A stretch of 64,000 nucleotides of DNA from CAYREV01 sp964423345. GTDB taxonomy: Bacteria; Bacteroidota; Rhodothermia; Balneolales; Balneolaceae. This document shows positions 27,101 to 34,372 of the stretch, piece after piece. The translations under genes and the position numbers were made by a program. Under the pieces are notes generated by a model. That model made no database searches. It worked only from the letters and a program-made list of their open reading frames with translations, and was not told where the DNA came from. Location of the stretch: NCBI GenBank assembly GCA_964423345.1, contig CAYREV010000012.1, positions 1 through 64,000 of the forward strand. Direction: 5' to 3'. Numbering within the stretch: position 1 is the first letter of the stretch; each line of letters begins with the position of its first letter.

Positions 27101-27654
27101 AGGAGTCTGTACGACGAGCTCTGGCCATACAGTTGATCATAAACAAGGAGATGGGGACGGCCAAAAACGAAAATATCAACCAGGGGTCCTACTTTATTGA
27201 AGAGCTGACCGACCTGGTGGAGGAAGCCATTCTTTCCGAGTTTGACCGTATCACCGAAAGAGGTGGTGTACTGGGAGCCATGGAAACCATGTACCAGCGC
27301 GGCAAGATACAGGATGAAAGCCTATACTATGAATCCAAGAAGCACAGCGGCGATCTGCCGATTATCGGTGTGAACACGTTCAAGGGTGAGGATGCGGAAA
27401 GGGAAGAGGAGGATCACGAAGTAGAACTGATCCGTTCATCCAGGGAGGAGAAAGAGCAGCAGATCGACAACCTTGAGGCTTTTTGCGAACGCAACGAAGA
27501 TGAAGCCCGTGAAGCCCTGGAGCGGTTAAAGAAAGTGGCTCGCAACAATGGCAATATCTTCGAGGAGCTTATGGAAACCGTAAAAGTGGCCTCCCTGGGG
27601 CAGATCTCCAATGCGCTCTATGAGGTGGGTGGACAATACCGCCGCAATATGTAA
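24160..27654 (+). CDS. icmF: Fused isobutyryl-CoA mutase (IcmF), B12-dependent
   Basis: An 1164-residue fusion protein that interconverts isobutyryl-CoA and n-butyryl-CoA. Order: B12-binding domain with LFDGHDASIN (lower-ligand His49); a MeaB-like G-protein chaperone with P-loop GTGGAGKSS (~235-244) and NKFEKKGSLDALRDV; a linker; and the mutase TIM barrel. Substrate-site residues follow isobutyryl-CoA mutase, not methylmalonyl-CoA mutase: GVFPF (~605) where MCM has YPT, and Gln811 in EDQAQNTCIF where MCM has Arg. About 50-80 residues longer than many IcmFs, with a Lys/Asp-rich N-tail (1-35) and an acidic helical C-tail. Related IcmFs also accept pivalyl- or isovaleryl-CoA. Single gene, own upstream gap of 130 bp. 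Confidence 0.92.
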   Translation: MSEETKSAAKTGIKNDKTDQSSKKQPAREAYESTHQIRFVTAASLFDGHDASINIMRRILQSSGAEVIHLGHNRSVQEIVTCAIQEDVQGIAISSYQGGHMEYFKYMVDLLKERNASHIKVFGGGGGVIVGEEIEELHKYGVERIFSVEDGSKMGLQGMINHMLEACDYDTAEVEEIDAKRIVERDTHTLARCISALENGHEDIIRCEGDKVYDGSGNLIKASKNGHPIPLIGITGTGGAGKSSLTDELVRRFLTEFENIHIGIISIDPSKVRTGGALLGDRIRMNSLDPERVYMRSLATRASNRATSRSVKGAIEMYKTAGFDLVIVETSGIGQSDTEIVDISDIPLYVMTSEYGAATQLEKINMLDLAELVVLNKFEKKGSLDALRDVRKQIKRNRGEWDTDAEKMPVYPTIAAQFNDEGVNRLFKALVDLVNSHYDLSWETNIYTNPEPAEDIQGQAIIPGRRQRYLSEISDTVRGYHEWAEEQVDIASKLEQVEGTLEQIERWDPDGKKDFEEKLNQMRKHWLSNLDSHCKKILEGWDELYEEYRQDEVEVQVRDKTFTNKMYRESLSGLKIPRVALPKTRHKGEQLKFALKENLPGYYPFTAGVFPFKREGEDPTRMFAGEGTPERTNKRFHYLSEGMPAARLSTAFDSVTLYGEDPDHRPDIYGKIGNSGVSICSLDDMKKLYSGFELTSPKTSVSMTINGPAPMILAMFMNTVIDQEVERYLKENGKWEEACKKIEAYFEEKDVEQPEYMGEMPATNDRFGLGMLGITGDEIIDADTYNKIKEKALKVVRGTVQADILKEDQAQNTCIFSTEFALRMMGDIQQYFTDHGVRNYYSVSISGYHIAEAGANPITQAAFTLANGFTYVEYYLSRGMDVDDFAHNLSFFFSNGLDPEYAVIGRVARRIWAVSMREKYEAGERSQKLKYHIQTSGRSLHAQEIQFNDIRTTLQALLAIYDNCNSLHTNAYDEAITTPTEESVRRALAIQLIINKEMGTAKNENINQGSYFIEELTDLVEEAILSEFDRITERGGVLGAMETMYQRGKIQDESLYYESKKHSGDLPIIGVNTFKGEDAEREEEDHEVELIRSSREEKEQQIDNLEAFCERNEDEAREALERLKKVARNNGNIFEELMETVKVASLGQISNALYEVGGQYRRNM

Positions 27655-27763
27655 CCAGGACTGTTCACATGAAGAAAGCATTGGGTAGCATCCTGTTTCT
27701 GTCGGCCAAAGGCCAGGAAGCACAGGCTCTATCCCCGAACCTTTGCCGGTGGCGTGCCCGTAT

Positions 27764-28633
27764 TTACCGATAAACCAGATCCGCCACAACCGGAAGGTGG
27801 TCCGACGGGTAGTAGCCGTTGCTGAAACTGGAGATGATAGCATGATTGCGCACCTTTACGTCTCCGCCGACAAATATATAATCAATACGCCTGGGGGGTT
27901 CTCCTCCCTGCACGCTGAAGCCTTCAAATGTGAAGGAGGGGCCGACGTGAGGTAGAAGGGGGACTTCATATGCATCACGCATCAATGAGCCTTTTGTAAG
28001 GATTGCATAGGGCCGGCTGTCGGGGGTGGCGTTAAAGTCACCGGTGAGGATAAAGGGTTCGCCGCCCACCATATCTTCAATAGTACGGCGGATAAGGTCT
28101 GCACTTTTGGCCCGTGCGGTGTCACCAATATGGTCGAAATGGGTATTAAAGACGTAGATGGCCCTACCGGTTGACCTCTCCCTGAATTTGCCCCAGGTGA
28201 CGATGCGCGGCAGGTCGGCATCCCAGCCGGTGCTGACTTCCGAGGGGGTGGGAGACAACCAGGCGGTGCTGTCGGAGCCCGTCACCAGTTCAAATTTCCG
28301 GCTGTTGTAAAAGAGGGCTGAGAACTCACCCTTTTCCCTGCTGTTTTCCCGGCTCAGGCCTATCCACTCCATCTTTTCGAGCTTGTTATCCATGAACTTC
28401 AACTGATGGGCCATGCCTTCCTGGGTGCCCAGAAAATCCGGCTCATGGAATGCAATGAGATTGACCACATCTTCCTTGCGATGGGGCCAGCTGTTCATGG
28501 AATCTGCGGGGTTATCATATCTGATATTGTATGACATCACCCGTATCTCGGTTTCTGCATTTGTAGTGCAGGATAAAACGACGGCTAACAGGCCCATCGT
28601 TGCGAAAAGCAGGTAAAGCGGCATTCGTTTCAT
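27764..28633 (-). CDS. Endonuclease/exonuclease/phosphatase-family lipoprotein
   Basis: A 289-residue exported protein of the EEP superfamily. Signal ends in lipobox VVLSC (Cys22). Superfamily motifs: VMSYNIRYDNP, FLGTQEGMAHQL (metal Glu), VFNTHFDHIG, ILTGDFNATPDS (catalytic Asp/Asn), RIDYIFV and the final SDHLPVVADL (His). The extracytoplasmic members in Bacteroidota are usually phosphodiesterases or phosphatases acting on sugar-phosphate or lipid head groups rather than nucleases, but the substrate is unknown. It is 27 bp after the TIM-barrel isomerase gene and likely in its operon, so a link to sugar use is plausible. Confidence 0.83.
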   Translation of the reverse strand: MKRMPLYLLFATMGLLAVVLSCTTNAETEIRVMSYNIRYDNPADSMNSWPHRKEDVVNLIAFHEPDFLGTQEGMAHQLKFMDNKLEKMEWIGLSRENSREKGEFSALFYNSRKFELVTGSDSTAWLSPTPSEVSTGWDADLPRIVTWGKFRERSTGRAIYVFNTHFDHIGDTARAKSADLIRRTIEDMVGGEPFILTGDFNATPDSRPYAILTKGSLMRDAYEVPLLPHVGPSFTFEGFSVQGGEPPRRIDYIFVGGDVKVRNHAIISSFSNGYYPSDHLPVVADLVYR

Positions 28634-28660
28634 AGGGAGTCGGGGGTAGGTGGTTTAAGG

Positions 28661-29665
28661 TCAGTCATTTTCCGAGAAGGCGGAATCAAAGGCGGATTCC
28701 GAAGGGGGTATATCTATTTTTTTGACGTATTCACAGGATTCGCGAGCCCCGTATTCACGATCCATGCCGCTGTCTTCCCACTCAACCGAAAGGGGGCCCC
28801 GATAATGTATTTTATTGAGTGCCCGGACGACCCGATCGAAATCAATCTTGCCCCTTCCGATAGATACAAAATCCCAATACCTGTCGCGGTGGCCGAATTC
28901 CAGATGTCCCCCGAACACTCCCGCTCGTGTAGGGTGATCGGCCCACCATACATCTTTCATATGGGCATGGTATATGCGGTCACCGAAGGTATGGATAAAC
29001 TGCAGATAATCGACTCCCTGGTAACCGAGATGGCTGGGGTCGTAGTTGAAGCCAAAGGCTTCCCGGTAATCGATCGCCTCAAGAGCGTTTTCTGCTGAGG
29101 AGATATCAAAAGCTATTTCTGTGGGGTGGACTTCCAGGCCGAACTTAATACCTGCCTCGTCAAACACATCCATGATCGGGTTCCAACGGTCGGCAAAATC
29201 TTTGTACCCCTCTTCTACCATGCCTGGCTTGTTGGGAGGGAAAGAGTAAAGCTTGGACCAAATAGAGCTCCCGGTAAAACCGTTTACCACTTCGACTCCC
29301 AGCCTGGAGGCCGCCCGTGCTGTTTTTTTCATCTCTTCGGCTGCCCGGCTCCTGACTCCCTCGGGATCTCCATCGCCCCACACATGGGAGGGAAGGATAT
29401 CCTTGTGGCGTTCATCAATGAGATCGCATACGGCCTGTCCGACCAGGTGGTTGCTAATGGACCATACCTTGAGGTTGTACTTTGCCAACAATTCCCTGCG
29501 CTGCTCGCAGTAGGTATCTTCTTCCAATGCCCGGTTAACATTAAAATGTTCGCCCCAGCAGGCCAGTTCAAGTCCGTCATAGCCCCATTCCGAAGCTTTA
29601 CTTGCAATAGTTTCCAAATCCATGTCGGCCCACTGGCCGGTGAAAAGAGTTACGGGTCGAGACAT
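28661..29665 (-). CDS. Sugar phosphate isomerase/epimerase (xylose isomerase-like TIM barrel)
   Basis: A 334-residue cytoplasmic protein without signal peptide. AP-endonuclease-2/xylose-isomerase fold with probable metal ligands in GLEVHPTE (Glu), NYDPSHLGYQG (Asp/His), YHAHMKDV (His) and SVEWEDSG (Glu). Members convert keto sugars, sugar phosphates or inositols; the substrate is not predictable. Followed by the EEP lipoprotein gene and preceded, on the same strand, by a lacI-type regulator; an AT-only inverted repeat sits in the gap. This suggests LacI-controlled sugar metabolism. Confidence 0.82.
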   Translation of the reverse strand: MSRPVTLFTGQWADMDLETIASKASEWGYDGLELACWGEHFNVNRALEEDTYCEQRRELLAKYNLKVWSISNHLVGQAVCDLIDERHKDILPSHVWGDGDPEGVRSRAAEEMKKTARAASRLGVEVVNGFTGSSIWSKLYSFPPNKPGMVEEGYKDFADRWNPIMDVFDEAGIKFGLEVHPTEIAFDISSAENALEAIDYREAFGFNYDPSHLGYQGVDYLQFIHTFGDRIYHAHMKDVWWADHPTRAGVFGGHLEFGHRDRYWDFVSIGRGKIDFDRVVRALNKIHYRGPLSVEWEDSGMDREYGARESCEYVKKIDIPPSESAFDSAFSEND

Positions 29666-29704
29666 ATCAGCTGAAATTTTTAGTGATTGGTCTGTATTAA
29701 AAAA

Positions 29705-29737
29705 TTAAGTATTAGTCGTGAATTTATTAATACTTAA
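29705..29737. repeat. Inverted repeat in the lacI-isomerase gap (operator candidate)
   Basis: TTAAGTATTA (29705-29714) and TAATACTTAA (29728-29737) form a perfect 10-bp inverted repeat with 13-bp spacer, 40 bp upstream of the isomerase start. The arms hold only one G-C pair each, so an operator is more likely than a terminator. A second, smaller repeat TAAAAG/CTTTTA (29735-29755) overlaps it. Confidence 0.45.
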
Positions 29738-29796
29738 AAGGTCGAAAAACTTTTAGAACAAGCGCCGCAAGTTTCTAAACGGGGGGTTGATCCCGG

Positions 29797-30798
29797 TTAG
29801 GAAGATTGACGCTTTTCAAGGGTAACGGGAACAAGGCTTAATACGCCTTTGGGTTGCTGGGCGTTGGAAAGAAGCTCCTTGAGCTTTTCCATGGTAACCT
29901 CACCCAGTTTTTGATAATTGGTATGTATGGAGGAGATTGTAGGGCGGTGTCTTTTGCATATGGGCAGATCGTCATACCCCATGATGGCAATATCATCGGG
30001 AAATTTGTAGCCATTCATCAATGCCTCTTCCATAAATGAATGGCACATGGCATCGTTTGAGGCGAATATGGCGCGCGGTTTTCTTTCCAGGCTATCAAAA
30101 TCCTGGAAAGCCGTCTTCCCCGACTGAAAGGTAAAATCACCGTGAAAGTCCCATACAAGCTCCAGATTTTTTTCCTGTTGGATATGATCCCTGAAGCCGT
30201 TGGAACGGTAACGCGCCTCCGCTTTTTCGAAAGGGCCCCGTATGATTCCACAGTTCCGGTACCCCCGTTTTTTGAAATGTTCGGCTGCGAGGAACCCACC
30301 GCTGTAGCCGTCGAAGGTGACGGTAGAGAAAACAGGGTTCTCAATGAGGCCGTTGGAAACCACCGGGTATTTTTGGGGAAGCTCGTCGCGTATTCTCAAG
30401 TATTCTTCCCTTCCAAATTCTGGAGCAAAAAGGATGAGTCCATCGGTCTTCTGGCTGCACAGCTCCTTGATCGTTTTAAGCGTCTCATCAAAAGCCTTGT
30501 GGGAACTGGTCATGGACAGCTGGATATTGTGTTTTTGAGCAGCCAGGTTCAAGCCGTTGTAAAAGGAGGCATAGAACTCGCCGATATGAAAACGGGTAAG
30601 CACGAGGCTGACATTTAGCCTGTCTACCAGCGTGTCGCCTTCAATCGATCGATAAACGGGATATTTTAATTTTTTTGCACTTTGGTAAATTTCCCTTCGG
30701 GTTTTGGTACTTATCTTGTCCGAGCCGTTTAATACCCGAGAAACAGTGGAAATAGAATATCCAGTGTCTTCAGCTATATCCTTAAGTGTAACTTTCAA
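29797..30798 (-). CDS. LacI-family transcriptional regulator
   Basis: A 333-residue repressor or activator. The N-terminal LacI helix-turn-helix and hinge are plain: VTLKDIAEDTGYSISTVSRV, LNGSDKISTKTRREI. The rest is a periplasmic-binding-protein-like sensor domain (about 60-333) with ILFAPEFGREEY, VVSNGLIENPVFSTVTFDGY, RAIFASNDAMCHSF and IMGYDDLPICKRHRPTISSI. Such proteins respond to a sugar or sugar phosphate. It is divergent from the large accessory locus beginning at 31016 (217 bp between starts) and upstream of the isomerase/EEP pair, so it could control both. Confidence 0.92.
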   Translation of the reverse strand: MKVTLKDIAEDTGYSISTVSRVLNGSDKISTKTRREIYQSAKKLKYPVYRSIEGDTLVDRLNVSLVLTRFHIGEFYASFYNGLNLAAQKHNIQLSMTSSHKAFDETLKTIKELCSQKTDGLILFAPEFGREEYLRIRDELPQKYPVVSNGLIENPVFSTVTFDGYSGGFLAAEHFKKRGYRNCGIIRGPFEKAEARYRSNGFRDHIQQEKNLELVWDFHGDFTFQSGKTAFQDFDSLERKPRAIFASNDAMCHSFMEEALMNGYKFPDDIAIMGYDDLPICKRHRPTISSIHTNYQKLGEVTMEKLKELLSNAQQPKGVLSLVPVTLEKRQSS

Positions 30799-30920
30799 AT
30801 TGCAATAATTTAATTGGGAGGAGGTTTATGGAAGCAGTGGGGCCTATCCCGATATTTAGTCTTAATAAGCACTTGTTTTTAAACATTTTCAAATAAATGA
30901 CTTAAAAGGTTAGAAAAATT

Positions 30921-30934
30921 TGCAATAACTTGCA
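30921..30934. promoter_or_regulatory. Inverted repeat TGCAA-N4-TTGCA upstream of the VCBS locus
   Basis: TGCAA (30921-30925) and TTGCA (30930-30934) lie 82 bp before the ATG at 31016, one base ahead of TAAATTTTG, which is close to a Bacteroidota -7 box (TAnnTTTG). A related half site, TTGCAATAA, lies just upstream of lacI at about 30799-30808. Possible LacI-family operator; inferred from position only. Confidence 0.35.
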
Positions 30935-31015
30935 TAAATTTTGTTCCTTGTTATTTAACTTAGAAGCCCTTTTTAAAGCTTTTTACGCGATTTAATCCCC
31001 AACCTTAAGCGCTCG

Positions 31016-34000
31016 ATGCAAAAAAATATTATTTCCGGTTCATCTGTCCGTTGCCCTGCTTTTTACTTATTGACAATAGGAGTGCTGGTGCTCTTTTTAA
31101 ATTCCTGCAGTGGGGAAAGTGACAAGCTTTTTCAACGTATACCCTCTTCTGAAAGCGGATTGACTTTTTCCAACGACCTTGAAAATACTCCTGAATTCAA
31201 TATTCTCAACTACCTCTATTTCTATGACGGGGGAGGGGTCTCCATCGGAGATGTTAATAATGACGGACTGCCCGATATCTATTTGACGGCTAATATGAAG
31301 CCGAATAAATTGTATCTCAACAAGGGGGATTTCACATTTGAAGACATAACAGAAAAGGCGGGGGTGGAAGGAACGGCCGATTGGGCCACGGGAACGGTCT
31401 TTGCCGACGTTAACGGCGACGGTTTGCTGGATATCTATGTGAGCAGTGTTAACTACCTGTCTAAAAGTGGCAAGAACCAGCTTTTTATCAATAACGGAGA
31501 CCTTACGTTTACGGATCAGGCCGAAAAATACGGCCTCGACTTCGAGGGATTCTCAAAACAGGCTACCTTTTTTGACTATGACAATGACGGGGATCTGGAT
31601 ATGTACCTGCTTAATCACGCGGTTCATACCCGGCAAACCTTTACAAAGGCCGAAAAAAGGAAAACGTATGATCCGGATGCGGGCGACCGGCTGTTCAGGA
31701 ATGACGGAGATACTTTTACGGATGTAACGAGGGAGTCCGGCATCTACAGCAGCCTTATCGGTTACGGCTTGGCTTCGACGGCAGGCGACCTCAACTCTGA
31801 CGGATGTACCGATCTCTACGTTTCAAACGATTTTCATGAGAACGACTACCTTTACCTCAATAACTGTGACGGGACCTTTGATGAAGTCTTGCAGCAGTCG
31901 ACGGGGCACACAAGCAGGGCCTCGATGGGGGTTGATATCGCTGATTTCAACAATGACGGGCGCCCGGATATTTTCGTATTGGATATGCTGCCCGGTGACG
32001 AAAGCGGAAGGAAGTCGTCGGTCAGCTCAGAACCATATAATGTGTACCGGGTTCAGAGGGAATTCGGCTATCATCCCCAGCTGATTCGCAATACCCTTCA
32101 GCTGAATCTGGGCACCCTAAAAGGGGAGACCCCCTATTTTTCGGAAATATCACAGCTGGCGGGAGTCAGCGCTACCGATTGGAGCTGGGCTTCCCTGTTT
32201 TTCGATATGGATAATGACGGAAGAAAAGATCTTTTTGTATCCAACGGAATCTACCGAAGGCCCAACGACCTGGATTACCTGGTCCTTCTCCGTTCAAACA
32301 GCGTACAGGATGTGATGCAGCGAGGCATGAGCGATACGACGATGTCGCTTATCCAAAAGATGCCCCATGTCAAGATTCCCAATGTTGCTTTTAAAAACGA
32401 AGGAGGGCTAACCTTTGCAAATGCCAATGATCAATGGGGCTTTGAGCAACCGACCTATTCCAATGGTGCCGCATACGGAGACCTGGATAACGACGGAGAC
32501 CTCGACCTGGTGGTCAATAATGTGAACAGTACCGCTTCGGTTTACAGAAACATGACCCGCGAACGCAAAGGGGGGAATTATCTGAAAGTGAATCTGCGAG
32601 GTGACAAAAAGAACACCTATGGGATCGGGGCAAAGGTCAAAGTGCATACAGGAGAGCGTTCCCAGCTCTACGAGATGATCCCGACCAGAGGTTTTCTCTC
32701 TTCAGTGGAACCTTCTATTCTGGTAGGGTTGGATAGCCTGGAAACCATAGATTCCGTTGCGGTGAGCTGGCCCGACGGAGGGCATCAGACCATGGAAAAT
32801 GTTGAAGCCAATCAAACCTTGACCGTTCGACAGGAAGAAGCTTCAATGACGTCTTCGCCTTCAAATGATAGTGAGGGTGGCAAAAAGGGTTTTTCGGATA
32901 TAACCGGCACCAAAGAATTTGTGCCGGGGCACCGTGAAAATACCTATGTGGATTTCAACCGCGAACGACTGATACCCAGGATGCTGTCTGCCGAAGGGCC
33001 TCCGCTTGCCTCCGCGGATGTTAACGGCGACGGGCTGGACGACTATTATCTGGGTGGGGCAAGGCACCAGAGCGGAACCCTGATGATCCAGGACTCTCCG
33101 GGTTCATTTCGTAAATCAAACGAAAGTATTTTTCACAGGGATCGATCATTTGAGGATGTAGATGCCTTGTTTTTTGACGCAAACGGCGATGGGGCACCGG
33201 ATTTGTATGTGGTCAGCGGCGGCAACGAGCATTCCTATCGTTCGGATGCTTATGAAGACCGGCTATACCTTAATGACGGTAAGGGCTCGTTCGTGCGCCT
33301 GGATAACATGCTCCCGCCGATGAGGGAAAACGGGTCTGTCGTTGCAGGAGCGGATTATGATGGGGACGGCGACACAGATCTCTTTCTGGGGACCCGTTCC
33401 ATTCCTCGAAATTACGGCTTCGCCCCCGACAGCTACCTGTTGCAAAATGACGGCAAGGGGAATTTTACGGATGTTACCGACCGGGTGGCCCCGGGACTCC
33501 GGGGAGTTGGTATGGTGTCTGATGCTTCCTGGCAGGATATCAACGGGAACGGGAGCCCCGACCTCCTTTTAGCCGGGGAATGGATGCCTCTCACATTTTT
33601 CCTGAACAGGGAGGGCTTTTTGAAAGATGCAACCCAAAAGGCCGGACTGGAACACAGTTCCGGTTGGTGGAATACTCTCGAGGCGGGAGATTTTGACGGC
33701 GACGGCGACATGGATTTCATAGCCGGCAACCTGGGCTTGAACACATTCCTGAAAGCCACGAAAGACCAACCAATGGTCATGTATCTAAAAGATTTCAATA
33801 ATGACGGTCAGCTGGATCCCGTAATTGCCCGAACGGTGAACGGGAAAGAGTACCCTGTAGCTACACGCGATGAGATACTGAGGAACTTCAAGTCCCTCAG
33901 ATCCCTTTTCCCCAACTATTCCGATTTTGCCGGCAAAACGGTTTCCCAGATATTCGGAGATCGGTTGAAGGACAGCATACAGGTTAAAAAGGTTTATGAG

Positions 34001-34372
34001 ATGCGCTCTTCCCTTATTGAAAACCTGGGAGACGGATCATTTAGGTTGCAACCCTTGCCGAAACGCATGCAATTTGCCCCTATATTGGCTCTTACTTCTG
34101 CCGATTTCAATGGGGACGGGTATCAAGATCTGCTGGCCGGTGGAAATATGCACCGGATACGTCCCTCGCTGGGAGGCAGGCACGATGCCAGCTACGGGTG
34201 GTATCTTAAAGGAAAGGGGAACGGTACCTTTGAAGCAGTGGAAAAAGATAAAGATGGCTTTACCGTCGGTGGAGAAGTGAGAGAAATAAAAAAAATAAAA
34301 ACGGGCCCCGAAGACTTTATTATTTTAGTGGCTCGCAACGATGCCAAACTCCTATTATACAGGTATGAATAG
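31016..34372 (+). CDS. Large FG-GAP/VCBS repeat lipoprotein with ASPIC/UnbV domain (paralogue A)
   Basis: An 1118-residue surface lipoprotein: signal with lipobox LFLNSC (Cys at ~31), then FG-GAP/VCBS beta-propeller repeats rich in calcium loops (DVNNDGLPDIYL, DVNGDGLLDIYV, DYDNDGDLDMYL, DLDNDGDLDLVV). An ASPIC/UnbV domain follows at about residues 520-608 (LRGDKKNTYGIGAKVKV ... SVAVSWPDGG), then a second propeller half (~640-1090). The domain order is the same as in the proteins at 47701 and 51870, to which it is clearly related but not near-identical. Related to the CRTAC1 group; biochemical role unknown. It opens the accessory locus, divergent from lacI, and overlaps the next gene by 8 bp. 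Confidence 0.85.
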   Translation: MQKNIISGSSVRCPAFYLLTIGVLVLFLNSCSGESDKLFQRIPSSESGLTFSNDLENTPEFNILNYLYFYDGGGVSIGDVNNDGLPDIYLTANMKPNKLYLNKGDFTFEDITEKAGVEGTADWATGTVFADVNGDGLLDIYVSSVNYLSKSGKNQLFINNGDLTFTDQAEKYGLDFEGFSKQATFFDYDNDGDLDMYLLNHAVHTRQTFTKAEKRKTYDPDAGDRLFRNDGDTFTDVTRESGIYSSLIGYGLASTAGDLNSDGCTDLYVSNDFHENDYLYLNNCDGTFDEVLQQSTGHTSRASMGVDIADFNNDGRPDIFVLDMLPGDESGRKSSVSSEPYNVYRVQREFGYHPQLIRNTLQLNLGTLKGETPYFSEISQLAGVSATDWSWASLFFDMDNDGRKDLFVSNGIYRRPNDLDYLVLLRSNSVQDVMQRGMSDTTMSLIQKMPHVKIPNVAFKNEGGLTFANANDQWGFEQPTYSNGAAYGDLDNDGDLDLVVNNVNSTASVYRNMTRERKGGNYLKVNLRGDKKNTYGIGAKVKVHTGERSQLYEMIPTRGFLSSVEPSILVGLDSLETIDSVAVSWPDGGHQTMENVEANQTLTVRQEEASMTSSPSNDSEGGKKGFSDITGTKEFVPGHRENTYVDFNRERLIPRMLSAEGPPLASADVNGDGLDDYYLGGARHQSGTLMIQDSPGSFRKSNESIFHRDRSFEDVDALFFDANGDGAPDLYVVSGGNEHSYRSDAYEDRLYLNDGKGSFVRLDNMLPPMRENGSVVAGADYDGDGDTDLFLGTRSIPRNYGFAPDSYLLQNDGKGNFTDVTDRVAPGLRGVGMVSDASWQDINGNGSPDLLLAGEWMPLTFFLNREGFLKDATQKAGLEHSSGWWNTLEAGDFDGDGDMDFIAGNLGLNTFLKATKDQPMVMYLKDFNNDGQLDPVIARTVNGKEYPVATRDEILRNFKSLRSLFPNYSDFAGKTVSQIFGDRLKDSIQVKKVYEMRSSLIENLGDGSFRLQPLPKRMQFAPILALTSADFNGDGYQDLLAGGNMHRIRPSLGGRHDASYGWYLKGKGNGTFEAVEKDKDGFTVGGEVREIKKIKTGPEDFIILVARNDAKLLLYRYE

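Noticed and set aside
27692..27726. Imperfect hairpin between convergent icmF and EEP genes
   Set aside because: Stem is interrupted and no T run follows on either strand, so I do not call it a terminator.
27669..27773. 34-codon frame starting MKKALGSILFLS between icmF and the EEP gene
   Set aside because: Looks a little like a signal peptide but has no following domain; could be chance or gene debris.
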